Counted from the first letter of the stretch, positions 20,334 through 29,613 are shown. The stretch: DNA of 64,000 bases from Phycisphaeraceae bacterium (GCA_040222855.1 JAVKCD010000019.1:852912-916911); one strand, 5' to 3'. Numbers and translations: made by a program. Notes: generated from the sequence alone by a model not told the origin.

Positions 20334-21551
20334 ATGACCGAGGCCAGTCACCACGGGCACGGCGAGGAGGGTCACCACCCGCACCTCGCGCACCACTTCC
20401 ATACCCCCAAACAGCAGTTCGAGTCCGCCAAGCTGGGCATTTGGCTCTTCCTGGCGACCGAGATCCTGATGTTCGGCGGGCTTTTCTGCGCCTACGCGAT
20501 CTATCGCGGGAATCATAAAGAGGTCTACCTCTACGCCCACAAGTTCCTCGATACCAACCTCGGCGCCATCAACACCGCTGTCCTGCTGACCTCCTCGCTC
20601 ACCATGGCGTGGGGTGTCCGCGCCGCCATGCTCGGCCAGAAACAGCTCCTCTCGATCATGCTCGCGCTGACGTTTATGGGTGGCGTCGGCTTCATGGGCA
20701 TCAAGACCATCGAGTACACCAGCAAGTGGAACTCCGAACTCTGGCCCGGCACCGCCAACGCCTACTACCCGGTTGATACCGAAGGGCTTTCCTCCGAAGA
20801 AGTGGCTCAAAAAGAAGTCGAGCGGCTGAACCTCATCAGCAACTATCTCGACCGCAAGTACCTCGGCAAATACCGCTCCGGTGCGGTCGGCCCCGGTAGC
20901 AGCTACGAGTTCGGACCCGATTACAAGTACAAAAACGACCCCTACTTCTACGACCCCCACAAGGGCCATGGCGAAGACGGCCACGACAAGGAGCACGTCG
21001 CCGACGGCTCTGAGCCAGAACACAATGGAGAAGTAGCACACGCTACCAGCGAACACGCCGAAGCACCCCATGCCGAAGCCCATGACATCGGCCACGGCGA
21101 GCACGCCTCGGCGTCCTCCCCCGACGACGCCAACTACGTCCCCATCGCGGGTGAAGATGTGCATCACGCTCAAGGCACGCCCGCTGAGGTCTCGATGATC
21201 CCCCCGCCCGCCGAGGCCACCTCAGCGGTCGTCGCCGCCTACGCCGACCCCGGCGACCACCACCACACCGACCATGGCGGACACGCCCCCGTCATCACCT
21301 TCGTTGACCTGCCACCAGCCGAGCAGGGCCGGGTGCATATTTTCTATCAGATCTACTACATGATGACCGGCCTCCACGGCCTGCACGTGCTCGTTGGCAT
21401 GGGCCTGCTGTTCTGGGTCTGGGTTCGAGCGACCTTCTACGACGCCTTCGGACCCAACAACTTCACCACCATCGAGGTCGTCGGCCTCTACTGGCACATC
21501 GTTGACCTGATCTGGATCTTCCTCTTCCCGCTGCTGTACCTGATCCACTAA
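20334..21551 (+). CDS. coxC: Cytochrome c oxidase subunit III with long His/Asp/Glu-rich insertion
   Basis: 405 residues, about twice the soluble part of a normal subunit III. N-terminal helices (FESAKLGIWLFLATEILMFG, LLTSSLTMAWGVRAAMLG) and C-terminal helices (IYYMMTGLHGLHVLVGMGLL, GLYWHIVDLIWIFLFPLLYL) are standard. Between them, residues 145-325 form a hydrophilic loop; from about 209 it is packed with His, Asp and Glu (GHGEDGHDKEHVADG, HAEAPHAEAHDIGHGEHA, GDHHHTDHGGHA). The N-terminus is also His-rich (ASHHGHGEEGHHPHLAHHFH). These stretches look suited to metal binding, perhaps copper or zinc holding near the oxidase; that is inference. Confidence 0.93.
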   Translation: MTEASHHGHGEEGHHPHLAHHFHTPKQQFESAKLGIWLFLATEILMFGGLFCAYAIYRGNHKEVYLYAHKFLDTNLGAINTAVLLTSSLTMAWGVRAAMLGQKQLLSIMLALTFMGGVGFMGIKTIEYTSKWNSELWPGTANAYYPVDTEGLSSEEVAQKEVERLNLISNYLDRKYLGKYRSGAVGPGSSYEFGPDYKYKNDPYFYDPHKGHGEDGHDKEHVADGSEPEHNGEVAHATSEHAEAPHAEAHDIGHGEHASASSPDDANYVPIAGEDVHHAQGTPAEVSMIPPPAEATSAVVAAYADPGDHHHTDHGGHAPVITFVDLPPAEQGRVHIFYQIYYMMTGLHGLHVLVGMGLLFWVWVRATFYDAFGPNNFTTIEVVGLYWHIVDLIWIFLFPLLYLIH

Positions 21552-21570
21552 GCCCGAGAGCGATACCACC

Positions 21571-21933
21571 ATGGCGCATCACGAACCCAAGGTCGATGAA
21601 TACGGCTTCGACCACAGCTACAACCACCCGCTGCCCTACACCGAGATGTTCCTCACCTTTGTCGCTCTGATGGTGCTGACCTTCATCACCGTTGGCGTCA
21701 CCACCTACGACTTCGGCTATGTCATGAACCTCGTCGTCGCCATGACGATCGCGTTTATCAAGGCCAGCCTCGTCGCCTGGTACTTCATGCACCTCAAGGA
21801 AGACGCCCCGCTCAACGGCATCATCCTGATTTCTTCGCTACTTTTCGTGACGCTGTTCATCACCTTCACCCTGATGGACACCAACGCCTACGCTTACTTC
21901 CTGGAAACACCATCAATTGTCTCAACGCCCTGA
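21571..21933 (+). CDS. coxD: Cytochrome c oxidase subunit IV-like protein
   Basis: 120 residues with three membrane helices (MFLTFVALMVLTFITVGVTT, VVAMTIAFIKASLVAWYFMH and ILISSLLFVTLFITFTLMD). The block IKASLVAWYFMHL is the signature of the prokaryotic cytochrome c oxidase subunit IV (CyoD/CtaF) family. It is 19 nt after coxC. Confidence 0.92.
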   Translation: MAHHEPKVDEYGFDHSYNHPLPYTEMFLTFVALMVLTFITVGVTTYDFGYVMNLVVAMTIAFIKASLVAWYFMHLKEDAPLNGIILISSLLFVTLFITFTLMDTNAYAYFLETPSIVSTP

Positions 21934-21941
21934 CGGATTCT

Positions 21942-21961
21942 CTTAGGCCCAATGGTCTAAG
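21942..21961 (+). other. Stem-loop between coxD and the second subunit III-like gene
   Basis: CTTAGGCC-CAAT-GGTCTAAG pairs over 8 bp (one G-U). No T-run follows; an intercistronic hairpin or weak terminator 8 nt after the coxD stop. It is followed by AT-containing GTAGAATAG that could be a -10 for the next gene. Confidence 0.35.
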
Positions 21962-22002
21962 CGGGGTAGAATAGACTAGTGGTGGATGCATGGAGGTGTG
22001 CC

Positions 22003-22668
22003 ATGGCGGACCCGAAGACGACGGTCCCGGCTCGCGTTGGTGACTTCGGCATGTGGCTGTTCCTGCTCTCTCTGGGGATGCTCTTCGCCGCTTCGATGCT
22101 GGCCTACGTCATCATCCGCATCAACGGGATGATGGAAAAGACCAACGTCATCACCGGCGAACCCATCCCACCCGCCGGTCCGCCCTGGGGATCGCTCGAT
22201 ATTCCCTGGCCGCTCTGGGTCTCGACCGTCGTGATCCTCCTCTCTAGCTTCACCATCCACCGGGCAGCGACCCACATCCGATTCGAGCGGGTCGATGCCT
22301 TCAAACGCATGATGACCGCCACGCTGTTACTGGCGATCGGCTTCCTCCTCGTCCAGACCCCCAGCCTCGTCGGCCTCCTCGCCGAACACTACGACGCCAT
22401 GGAACAGCGAGAGCTCATGGCAAACATCGGCGGTCCGGCGGGTGCCATGACCAACAACGCCCTCTATGGTGCCGTCTTCTTCCTCATCCTCGTCCACGCC
22501 CTCCACGTCATAGGCGGGGTCGTCCCCCTCGCCATCGTCACCAGCCACGCCCACGCGAACCGCTACGACCACGAGCACTACCGCCCGGTCAAGCACCTCG
22601 CCATGTACTGGCACTTCCTCGACGCCGTCTGGATCATCATGTTTGTCGTGCTGCTGGTCACGGCGTGA
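22003..22668 (+). CDS. Second cytochrome c oxidase subunit III-like membrane protein
   Basis: 221 residues from ATG 22003, with a strong GGAGGT site 5 nt upstream; the open frame starts earlier at 21979 but lacks a site. Five helices in the order of heme-copper oxidase subunit III: VGDFGMWLFLLSLGMLFAAS, PWPLWVSTVVILLSSFTIH, FKRMMTATLLLAIGFLLVQ, AVFFLILVHALHVIGGVVPL and AMYWHFLDAVWIIMFVVLLV. The last two blocks match subunit III. It closes the respiratory operon, possibly as an extra caa3 subunit or part of a second assembly with no catalytic genes in view. Confidence 0.88.
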   Translation: MADPKTTVPARVGDFGMWLFLLSLGMLFAASMLAYVIIRINGMMEKTNVITGEPIPPAGPPWGSLDIPWPLWVSTVVILLSSFTIHRAATHIRFERVDAFKRMMTATLLLAIGFLLVQTPSLVGLLAEHYDAMEQRELMANIGGPAGAMTNNALYGAVFFLILVHALHVIGGVVPLAIVTSHAHANRYDHEHYRPVKHLAMYWHFLDAVWIIMFVVLLVTA

Positions 22669-22681
22669 GCCGGTCCTGATC

Positions 22682-22716
22682 AAAAAAAGAGCCGTGGCCT
22701 AAAAACCACAGCTCTT
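22682..22716 (-). terminator. Intrinsic terminator between the oxidase operon and tRNA-Gln
   Basis: On the - strand AAGAGC-T-GTGG, loop, CCAC-G-GCTC followed by TTTTTTT gives a 10-bp stem with one mismatch and a run of seven T, a textbook terminator for the tRNA-Gln transcript. Because the oxidase genes end 14 nt away on the + strand, the hairpin may serve both directions. Confidence 0.8.
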
Positions 22717-22747
22717 GTGTCATCTCGACAGCTTCTTTGAATCGAAG

Positions 22748-22818
22748 CTGGCCCTCAGGGACTCGAACCCCGACTAACTGGACCAGAACCAGCCGTGCTA
22801 CCATTACACCAAGGGCCA
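22748..22818 (-). tRNA. tRNA-Gln (anticodon CTG)
   Basis: 71 nt without encoded CCA. Acceptor stem TGGCCCT / AGGGCCA with discriminator G, D arm GTGTAATGGTAGCAC, anticodon stem GCTGG / CCAGT around loop TTCTGGT (anticodon CTG, reads CAG) and T arm with GGTTCGAGTCC. Positions T1-A72 and the loop are typical of Gln. Followed by a strong terminator 32 nt downstream. Confidence 0.93.
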
Positions 22819-22943
22819 AAGGGGCAGGTCTGGGGACTCCCTGCCGCAACTCAACATCGTAAGAATCACCGCCGGGGCCGTCAAAGATCGCGTGATCGGA
22901 CCCCCCCCCAACCCCCCGCCCTTCCGCCCGACATCAGTCGAGG

Positions 22944-23618
22944 TCACTCAACGCCTCTGGCCGCCATCGCCCGCTCCACCACATCCAGGTCCAAACCCTC
23001 CAGCGTCGCCAGCACCATCGCCGCTCCCGGGAAGGTCTGGTCCCTCGTCACCTCGTTCGGCACCGCGACCGCGTACAACCCCGCCGCATGGGCCGAGGCG
23101 ATCCCGTTCGGCGAATCCTCCAGGGCCAACGCATGCCCCGGAGCCACACCCAGCCGTCGGCACGCCTCCGCAAACGGCTCCGGCCCCGGTTTATGCGTGG
23201 TCGTCTCCTCACGGGTGACCAGCACCGGGAACGACCCCAGCAGCCCGTGCCGCTCCAGATACCCCGCCACCCACGGACGGTCCGAGCCCGACGCCACAGC
23301 CAGCTTGAGCCCCCACGCCACCGCCCGCTCAACAAGATCGCGAACGCCCGGCAGCAGGTCAGCCTCATCAATCAAATCCCGCGTCGCCGACCGGCGTTCC
23401 GCGGTCAGCCGCTCCCGATCCAGCCTGAGCCCGGCAAGCTCTTCAAGATGAGCGTGGAAATCAAAGCTCCACTCCGGTCTGCCCAGCACATCGACCCATC
23501 GCTCAATCGGCAGCTCGTGGCCATGCCGCCGAAACAGCTCGCGCCACGCCAGATACTGCGGGGTCTCGGTGTCGAGCATCAACCCGTCAAAATCAAAAAC
23601 AATCGCCCGCAGCATCAT
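22944..23618 (-). CDS. HAD-family phosphatase (beta-phosphoglucomutase / phosphoglycolate phosphatase-like)
   Basis: 224 residues. Motif I DFDGLMLDTE (nucleophile D9, acid D11), cap domain of helices (18-85), motif II LAVASGSDRPW, motif III HKPGPEPF and motif IV LALEDSPNGIASAHAAGL. The pattern fits subfamily IA sugar-phosphatases or beta-phosphoglucomutases; the substrate cannot be told. The start overlaps the rpe stop by 4 nt, so it is the last gene of the pgk - barrel protein - rpe operon. A link to pentose or glycolate phosphate metabolism is inferred. Confidence 0.88.
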   Translation of the reverse strand: MMLRAIVFDFDGLMLDTETPQYLAWRELFRRHGHELPIERWVDVLGRPEWSFDFHAHLEELAGLRLDRERLTAERRSATRDLIDEADLLPGVRDLVERAVAWGLKLAVASGSDRPWVAGYLERHGLLGSFPVLVTREETTTHKPGPEPFAEACRRLGVAPGHALALEDSPNGIASAHAAGLYAVAVPNEVTRDQTFPGAAMVLATLEGLDLDVVERAMAARGVE

Positions 23619-24334
23619 CCGGGCCCCGCCAGGCTCGACTCGTGAAACGCACGAATCACACCCGCACGATCATCCGAGCCAAACAGCGCCGACGCCGTGA
23701 CCATCACGTCAACGCCATGCGCCGCCGCCTCACGACACGTCCGGGGGTTCAGCCCGCCATCCATCTCAATCCGCAATCGCTCATCGGCGTGCTCGCGCAG
23801 ACCACGCGCCTTAGGCAGCACCTCGGGCATGAACTTTTGACCCGACTTGCCCGGATGAACACTCATAATCAGCACCATCTGCAAGTCATCCAGCACCGGG
23901 TCGATCACCCGCAGCGCATCCGCTAGCGAGGTAGGGGGGTTCACGACCAGCCCCGCGTCACATCCCACCTCGTGGACCTGTCGGACAACGTCGCTGGCGT
24001 CATAACCGCCAGACCGCAGCGGCTCACACACCTCGACATGAAAGGTCAGCATGTTCGCCCCCGCCTTGGCGAAACTCTCGATGTAGTCAACCGGACGCTC
24101 AACCATCAGGTGAACGTCAAGATAAGTCTCCGGCAGGTGACGACGCAGCCCGCGGATCATGTCGGCGCCCATCGTCAGGTTCTGCGCAAAGTGACCGTCC
24201 ATGACATCCACATGCAGCAGGTCCGCCCCGGCATCCAGCACACTCCCGGCGTCCTCGGCCATCCTGCCAAAGTCAGCCGATAGCACCGACGCCGAGACAA
24301 GCGGACGGGACGGTTTCTGTCGTAAAGAAAGCAT
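23615..24334 (-). CDS. rpe: Ribulose-phosphate 3-epimerase
   Basis: 239 residues from ATG 24334; the frame is open further to 24589, but that part overlaps the upstream gene and is not homologous-looking. TIM-barrel features: VSASVLSADFGRM, LLHVDVMDGHFAQNLTMG (metal His and Asp), DVHLMVERP, HPGKSGQKFMPEV and RIEMDGGLNPRT. It interconverts ribulose-5-P and xylulose-5-P in the cytoplasm. Third gene of the pgk operon. Confidence 0.95.
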   Translation of the reverse strand: MLSLRQKPSRPLVSASVLSADFGRMAEDAGSVLDAGADLLHVDVMDGHFAQNLTMGADMIRGLRRHLPETYLDVHLMVERPVDYIESFAKAGANMLTFHVEVCEPLRSGGYDASDVVRQVHEVGCDAGLVVNPPTSLADALRVIDPVLDDLQMVLIMSVHPGKSGQKFMPEVLPKARGLREHADERLRIEMDGGLNPRTCREAAAHGVDVMVTASALFGSDDRAGVIRAFHESSLAGPG

Positions 24335-24365
24335 CGTGCCAGTGTATCGACACGGCCCGGGAGAG

Positions 24366-25382
24366 TCAGAAGGCGAAACGCGCATGAAGCCCAAGGTAGG
24401 GTGCATCATCGAGCTTGCGCAGCGTTGTGTCATCCCGACGATCAAAGCCCGTCGAAAACTCCTGGTTGAACGCATACCCCACCGCCGCACCAAGCTCGAT
24501 GTCCGGATTCGCCTTCCAACTAAAACCCAGCTCCGCACGATCCTGCTCGAAGAACATCCGCCGATCCTCAGGCAGCGCCTTGGTCGCATATGCCTCCGCC
24601 TGCCCCGTCAGCGACACATACACATCAAACCGCTCGTGCACCTCATACGTCACCATCGCCTCGACTGACTCAGGGAAAAACCACGTCCCCTCGACCGTCA
24701 ACCGATCCATCGGCTGCCAGCTAACCGCGGCATACGGAAAACCAAAACTTACGATCAGCGGCGTCTCCACATCAAGACGCTGCGTGTAAATAAACCCCGG
24801 CAGCGGAATATCCGGGAACACACTCCGATTCCCGTTCCAGTCCAGCAGCACCGTGTACGAAGTCCGCTCATCGACCTGATGCGTCGCCGCCACCCCCGCC
24901 GACCCATACCAGCCATCCTCCCCATCGAACGACAGGTCCCCATCGTTGTCACGCACCTGACCCGCGTACCCCACACCCAACGCCCAACTCACCGACCAGT
25001 CCGATTCATCAAGCTGATGCGTCATCCCCCCGCCAACAAACAAATCCATTAACCCCTCAGGAAACACCGGGTCCGAACTCTCGATCGTCAAGGTATGCAA
25101 CCTCAGCCGCAGAGCCGCTCGTGTATCCGGCGTAGCCTCATCACCGACGCCTTCGCTCCACAGCCGCCCGCGCACGTCAATATCATTGATCGCCAGCCCG
25201 ACACCCGTCCCCGTGCGCTCGACATCACTCCCGAACACGCCAATCGACTGAACATCCACCAGCACCGTCTTCTCAGGCGGGTAAGGCATCAACACCGCAG
25301 GCAGTGCCGACTCACCCCATACCGGTGCGGCCATCAAACAACCAAGAACGCAGGCAGGCATGGTCTGTTTCATGGACAACAT
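24366..25382 (-). CDS. Predicted outer-membrane beta-barrel protein
   Basis: 338 residues. N-terminal signal peptide (QTMPACVLGCLMAAPVWG). The rest alternates short amphipathic strands and turns, with WYGSAGVAATHQ, LIVSFGFPYAAVSWQ, VYVSLTGQAEAYA, AELGFSWKA and ends GLHARFAF, a terminal Phe typical of BamA-targeted barrels. An insertion VRDNDGDLSFDGEDG resembles a calcium-like acidic loop. No family is recognised. It lies between pgk and rpe in one operon, 19 and 32 nt away, which is unusual for an envelope protein. Confidence 0.7.
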   Translation of the reverse strand: MLSMKQTMPACVLGCLMAAPVWGESALPAVLMPYPPEKTVLVDVQSIGVFGSDVERTGTGVGLAINDIDVRGRLWSEGVGDEATPDTRAALRLRLHTLTIESSDPVFPEGLMDLFVGGGMTHQLDESDWSVSWALGVGYAGQVRDNDGDLSFDGEDGWYGSAGVAATHQVDERTSYTVLLDWNGNRSVFPDIPLPGFIYTQRLDVETPLIVSFGFPYAAVSWQPMDRLTVEGTWFFPESVEAMVTYEVHERFDVYVSLTGQAEAYATKALPEDRRMFFEQDRAELGFSWKANPDIELGAAVGYAFNQEFSTGFDRRDDTTLRKLDDAPYLGLHARFAF

Positions 25383-25400
25383 TGTACGCTCCCGCTCGGG

Positions 25401-26606
25401 TCAGACCGCCACACCCTGCTTCTCGTCCAACAACTCTACGCTGTTGAACTTCTTGCCCTCAAGCATCTCCAGGCTCGCTCCACCCCCAGTGCTGACGTGC
25501 GAGACCTTGTCCGCGTAGCCAAGCTGAGCAATCGCCGCAGCGCTGTCGCCCCCACCAATAATGCTCACCGCATCCGACTCCGCGATCGCCTGCGCCACCG
25601 CCTTGGTCCCCTCATCAAAAGGCGGCATCTCAAACACACCCATCGGCCCGTTCCAAACCACCGTCTTCGCCTCACGAACCAGATGGCCAAAAAGCTTCGA
25701 TGAATCAGGACCGATGTCCAGACCCTGATAGCCCTCAGGCACCTCCCCCGCCTTCACAATCTGCTTCTTGCAGTCACCCGAAAAAGCATCCCCCACGTGC
25801 GTGTCCACCGGCAGCACCAGCTTACTCCCGGCCTTCCCAATCAAACGCTTGGCCAGCTCAACCTTGTCCGGTTCAACCAGACTCCCGCCAACCTCCCCGC
25901 CCTGCGCCAGCGAAAACGTGTACGCCATCGCCCCGCCGATCAACACGTGATCACAAACCTTCAGCAGATTATCAATGACATTGATCTTGTCCGACACCTT
26001 CGCCCCGCCAAGGATCGCCACAAACGGCCGTGCCGGGCTGTCGATCGCTTCAGACAGGTACTGGATCTCCTTCTCGACCAGAAACCCGCACACCGCCGGC
26101 TTGCCCTCGGCCTTCATCTTCCGCGGAGCCGCCACCATCGAAGCGTGGTCCCGGTGACACGTCCCAAACGCATCATTGCAATACGCATCCCCAAATGACG
26201 CCAGCGTCGCCGCAAACGCCTCATCACCCTTCTTCTCCGCCTTGTCGAACCGCAGGTTCTCCAGCAGCACCACCCCGCCCGGCTCCAACCCCTCAACCTT
26301 CGCCTTGGCGTCGTCGCCAACTGTATCCGACGCAAACACCACCTCGCGCCCCAGCAGTTCCCCAAGCCTCTTCGCCGCCGGTGCCAGTGAATACGCCGCC
26401 TCGGGCCCCTCACCCTTTGGCCGCCCCAGATGGCTCATCAGCACCAGCGCCCCCCCACGGTCCAGCACCGCACGAATCGAGTCCAACGCCATCCGAATCC
26501 GCCGATCATCCGTGATCTGACCATCCTGTAGCGGGACGTTGAAGTCCACCCGCATCAGAACCCTCAGTCCCGCCACATCGAGATCAGCAATGGTTTTCTT
26601 GGGCAA
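25401..26606 (-). CDS. pgk: Phosphoglycerate kinase
   Basis: 401 residues from TTG 26606. An in-frame ATG exists at 26621, but the bases GGAGG inside that extension lie 8 nt before the TTG, an ideal ribosome site, and the protein then starts [20 protein letters not shown] as in other Pgk. Family motifs: [69 protein letters not shown] and [12 protein letters not shown]. It makes ATP from 1,3-bisphosphoglycerate in glycolysis, reversibly. First gene of the pgk - barrel - rpe - HAD operon. Length typical. Confidence 0.95.
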   Translation of the reverse strand: MPKKTIADLDVAGLRVLMRVDFNVPLQDGQITDDRRIRMALDSIRAVLDRGGALVLMSHLGRPKGEGPEAAYSLAPAAKRLGELLGREVVFASDTVGDDAKAKVEGLEPGGVVLLENLRFDKAEKKGDEAFAATLASFGDAYCNDAFGTCHRDHASMVAAPRKMKAEGKPAVCGFLVEKEIQYLSEAIDSPARPFVAILGGAKVSDKINVIDNLLKVCDHVLIGGAMAYTFSLAQGGEVGGSLVEPDKVELAKRLIGKAGSKLVLPVDTHVGDAFSGDCKKQIVKAGEVPEGYQGLDIGPDSSKLFGHLVREAKTVVWNGPMGVFEMPPFDEGTKAVAQAIAESDAVSIIGGGDSAAAIAQLGYADKVSHVSTGGGASLEMLEGKKFNSVELLDEKQGVAV

Positions 26607-26712
26607 GAGATCGTCCTCCATGAACTGGCCAAAAGCAGGGGCGTGACCTATGACTATCCAGCAACAAGCCGACTACAGAAACCGACCCACCAACCGATAG
26701 CTTACTCCGAAC

Positions 26713-27924
26713 ATGACCTCTTTTCACGATCACCTCACCAGCCTCGGAGCCGAGTTCCTCACCTACGGCCCCGACGCCGACTCCGCCGTCCACCTCGCCG
26801 AACACCTCGGTGCCTTCGAGGCCGAGTACGCCGCCATCCGCCGCCGTGTCGGCATCCTCGCCCTGCCCCAGCAGGCCATCCTCCACGCCTCCGGGATCGA
26901 CCGCCAGGACTTCCTCCACCGCATGGTCACCCAGAACATCAACGCCCTCGAGCCCGGCCAGACCACCCGCTGCTTCCAACTCGACGGCAAAGGCCGCATC
27001 CTCGCCGACATCCTCGTCCACCATGGCGGGGACGACACCTGGCTCGAAATGGACCGATTCCGACTCGACTCCGTCCATCAACTCCTCGACAGCCGACTCT
27101 TCTCCGAAGACGTCACCCTCGAGCCGCAACCCGATGCCCGGCTCTTCCTCGCCCTCATCGGACCCGCAGCCCTCCGCCTCCTCGCCGCAGCAGCAATACA
27201 CACCGTCGAGGGCATGACCCCCGATGACCTCGGCTCAATGCCCCGCACCACCCATGTCCTCAATATCGGCACCGCCCTCGTCTCGGCAACCCGCTGGGAC
27301 ATGGCTGGCGAACTCGCCATCCGACTCGCCGTCCCCACCGAGCACGCCGTCGAAGTCCACCAGACGCTGCTTGACGCCGCTGGCTACGAGCCCAACGCCG
27401 AAGTCGATGCCGACTTCGGCCAGCGCCGCCGCGACTCCCTCCGCGGACGACCCATCGGCTGGGCCGCCTACAACACCGCCCGCATCGAAGCCGGCGAAGT
27501 CCTCTTTGGCGTCGACTTCGGCACCGACTGCCGACCCGCAGAAGCCGGCAAAACCGTCATGGACCAGACCGTCTCCTTCACCAAAGGTTGCTACCTCGGC
27601 CAGGAGGTCGTCGCCCGGATGCACAACCTCGGACACCCCAAACGACTCCTCATCGGCCTCACCATCGAGAGTGACAAGCTCCCCGTCGCCGGCTCCCAAG
27701 TCCTCAAAGCAGGCGACGATGGCCCCACCCTCGACGTCGTAGGCGGAATCACCTCCTCCACCCTCTCCCCCCTCCGAGGCGGCCTCGCCATGGCCATCGC
27801 CATGGTCAAGTGGGGCCACCACCGCCCCGGCAACAAGCTCTACGCCACCGAACTCGGCCAGCCCGTCGAAGCCCTCGCCGGACCCCCAGGCGTCGAGAGC
27901 CTCCGACCCACCCACAACGACTGA
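26713..27924 (+). CDS. ygfZ: YgfZ/GcvT-like folate-binding protein (Fe-S cluster repair)
   Basis: 403 residues. The aminomethyltransferase-like barrel includes HASGIDRQDFLHRMVTQNIN near the N-terminus and the defining YgfZ motif KGCYLGQEVVARM at about 291-303 with its Cys. YgfZ proteins bind tetrahydrofolate and help certain Fe-S enzymes. The length is about 80 residues above E. coli YgfZ, closer to GcvT, but no other glycine cleavage gene is nearby and the KGCYxGQE motif settles the family. It diverges from pgk with 106 bp between. Confidence 0.9.
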   Translation: MTSFHDHLTSLGAEFLTYGPDADSAVHLAEHLGAFEAEYAAIRRRVGILALPQQAILHASGIDRQDFLHRMVTQNINALEPGQTTRCFQLDGKGRILADILVHHGGDDTWLEMDRFRLDSVHQLLDSRLFSEDVTLEPQPDARLFLALIGPAALRLLAAAAIHTVEGMTPDDLGSMPRTTHVLNIGTALVSATRWDMAGELAIRLAVPTEHAVEVHQTLLDAAGYEPNAEVDADFGQRRRDSLRGRPIGWAAYNTARIEAGEVLFGVDFGTDCRPAEAGKTVMDQTVSFTKGCYLGQEVVARMHNLGHPKRLLIGLTIESDKLPVAGSQVLKAGDDGPTLDVVGGITSSTLSPLRGGLAMAIAMVKWGHHRPGNKLYATELGQPVEALAGPPGVESLRPTHND

Positions 27925-28047
27925 ATCAACGTCACATCACTTTTTTCCAAGCTCGGGAATGAATATCTGTTGCAACAGGTTTTGTCTCCGAAGCCAGCAA
28001 GAACCACTGGCCCGAAAACAAACACCCCCCCAACAGGAGACATCACC

Positions 28048-28788
28048 ATGGGATACGACGTCAAGAACAGCACGGCCTTCGTCACAGGCGCCAATCGCGG
28101 CATCGGCAAGGCCATCGTCGAGAGCCTCATCGCCCACGGCGCCAGCAAGGTCTACGCCGCCGTCCGAGACCCTGCCTCAGCCAAAGACCTCGTCGATGCC
28201 CACGACGGCAAAGTCGTCGCCATCGAAACCGACCTGAGCAAACCCGAGACGATCACAGCCGCAGCCAAGGCCGCCGCGGACGTGACCCTCGTCATCAACA
28301 ACGCCGGCGTCCTCCGCGTCTCCGACCCCCTCGACCCCAAAGCCGAAGAAAACTTCCAATTCGAGTTCGATGTCAATGTCCTCGGACTCATCCGAGTCGC
28401 TCAGGCCTTCGCACCAACCCTCAAAGCCAACGCCGGAGGGGCCTTCGTTCAACTCAACTCCGTCGCCTCCGTCAAGAACTTCGCCGCCTTCTCCACCTAC
28501 TCCGCCTCCAAAGCCGCTTCCTACTCCATCACCCAGGGCCTCCGCGACACCCTCGCCGAACAAAACACCCACGTCCTCAGCGTCCATCCCGGCCCCATCG
28601 CCACCGACATGGCCGAAACAGCCGGCCTCCCCGATGGTGACCCGCCCAGCGTTGTCGCCGAAGGCATCGTCGCCGCCCTCAAAGCTGGCGATTTCCACCT
28701 CTTCCCCGACACCATGGCAAAACAGATTTTCGACGCCTACCGTAGCTTCGCTCAAAACGTCGTCGAAGCCCAGATGACCGAGGCCTGA
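28048..28788 (+). CDS. Short-chain dehydrogenase/reductase
   Basis: 246 residues from ATG 28048, with CAGGAGA 9 nt upstream; the frame extends to 27970 without a site. Classical SDR: NAD(P) loop TGANRGIG (13-20), NNAG (about 89-92), catalytic Ser in QLNSVASVK, and YSASKA (YxxxK). [11 protein letters not shown] follows the active site. Substrate unknown. It stands alone, ending in a hairpin shared with the convergent phosphoesterase gene. Confidence 0.9.
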   Translation: MGYDVKNSTAFVTGANRGIGKAIVESLIAHGASKVYAAVRDPASAKDLVDAHDGKVVAIETDLSKPETITAAAKAAADVTLVINNAGVLRVSDPLDPKAEENFQFEFDVNVLGLIRVAQAFAPTLKANAGGAFVQLNSVASVKNFAAFSTYSASKAASYSITQGLRDTLAEQNTHVLSVHPGPIATDMAETAGLPDGDPPSVVAEGIVAALKAGDFHLFPDTMAKQIFDAYRSFAQNVVEAQMTEA

Positions 28789-28819
28789 CCCACCCCTGAT
28801 AACCCAGTCCCTTCTCCTC

Positions 28820-28851
28820 GGCCCGCGAATCCCCACAAGGAATCGCGGGCC
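28820..28851. terminator. Bidirectional hairpin between SDR and phosphoesterase genes
   Basis: GGCCCGCGA - 14-nt loop - TCGCGGGCC, a perfect 9-bp stem between two convergent genes whose stops are 31 nt to the left and 6 nt to the right. T-runs are weak on both sides (TTGTCGTT on +). Confidence 0.6.
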
Positions 28852-28857
28852 TTGTCG

Positions 28858-29613
28858 TTACCGCCCCTCGAGCAGCCGCTGACCCAGAAAATCATGCAGC
28901 TCCGGGACCGCATCGATCTTCGCCGCCACAGCATTCACGTCATATTCCAGCCGGTGGAACGACACCTTGTCACCCTCCAGAATCGCATACGACGCCCGCG
29001 GATCACGATCCCGCGGCTGGCCCACCGAACCCGGGTTGATGATGCACTTCTCGTCATCCGAAAACGTGTAGGCCCCGCCAAGGTCCGAAGGCGGATAAAA
29101 ATCCGGCTCATCCGTAAACACCCCCGGCACATGTGTGTGACCCACAAAACACCGCCGCTCGATCCGATCAAAAATCTGCTGAACCTTCTGCGGGCTCGTG
29201 ATCACGTCGTCCGGAAAAATGTACTCATTAATCGGCCGCCGGGGCGACGCATGAACGCACAACGCCCCCTCATACTCCTGTCGAATGCTCAGATTCCCCA
29301 GAAACTCCCACCGCGCACGACGCAGGCCCGCATCCGGCTCGCTCTCAAGCTGCTGACGCGTCCAGAACGCCGCCGCCTCCGCCGTCGCATTAAAACCCGT
29401 CGGCTCATACAACGCCGCAAAATCGTGGTTCCCCATCAACGCCCACAAGCACCGCTCCTTCACCACGTCCAGGCACTCACGCGGATTCGGGCCATACCCA
29501 ATGATGTCCCCCAGGCAGACAATCGTCTCGATCCCCTTGCCGTCGATGTCCGCAAGCACCGCCTGCAAAGCGTCGAGGTTGCCGTGAATATCCGATATCA
29601 ACGCCGTCGCCAT
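28858..29613 (-). CDS. Metallophosphoesterase (calcineurin-like, YfcE/MJ0936 type)
   Basis: 251 residues from ATG 29613. Dimetal site motifs in order: ISDIHGN (D8, H10), CLGDIIGYGPN, MGNHDFAAL, CVHASPRRPINEY and FVGHTHVPG. After these comes INPGSVGQPRDRDPRASYAI, the usual YfcE-family ending, with a C-terminal extension. A cytoplasmic phosphodiesterase; substrate unknown. Convergent with the SDR. Confidence 0.92.
   Translation of the reverse strand: MATALISDIHGNLDALQAVLADIDGKGIETIVCLGDIIGYGPNPRECLDVVKERCLWALMGNHDFAALYEPTGFNATAEAAAFWTRQQLESEPDAGLRRARWEFLGNLSIRQEYEGALCVHASPRRPINEYIFPDDVITSPQKVQQIFDRIERRCFVGHTHVPGVFTDEPDFYPPSDLGGAYTFSDDEKCIINPGSVGQPRDRDPRASYAILEGDKVSFHRLEYDVNAVAAKIDAVPELHDFLGQRLLEGR

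Noticed and set aside
20950-21290. His-rich stretch as a separate gene or frameshift
   Set aside because: Frame is continuous and both flanks are normal subunit III helices.
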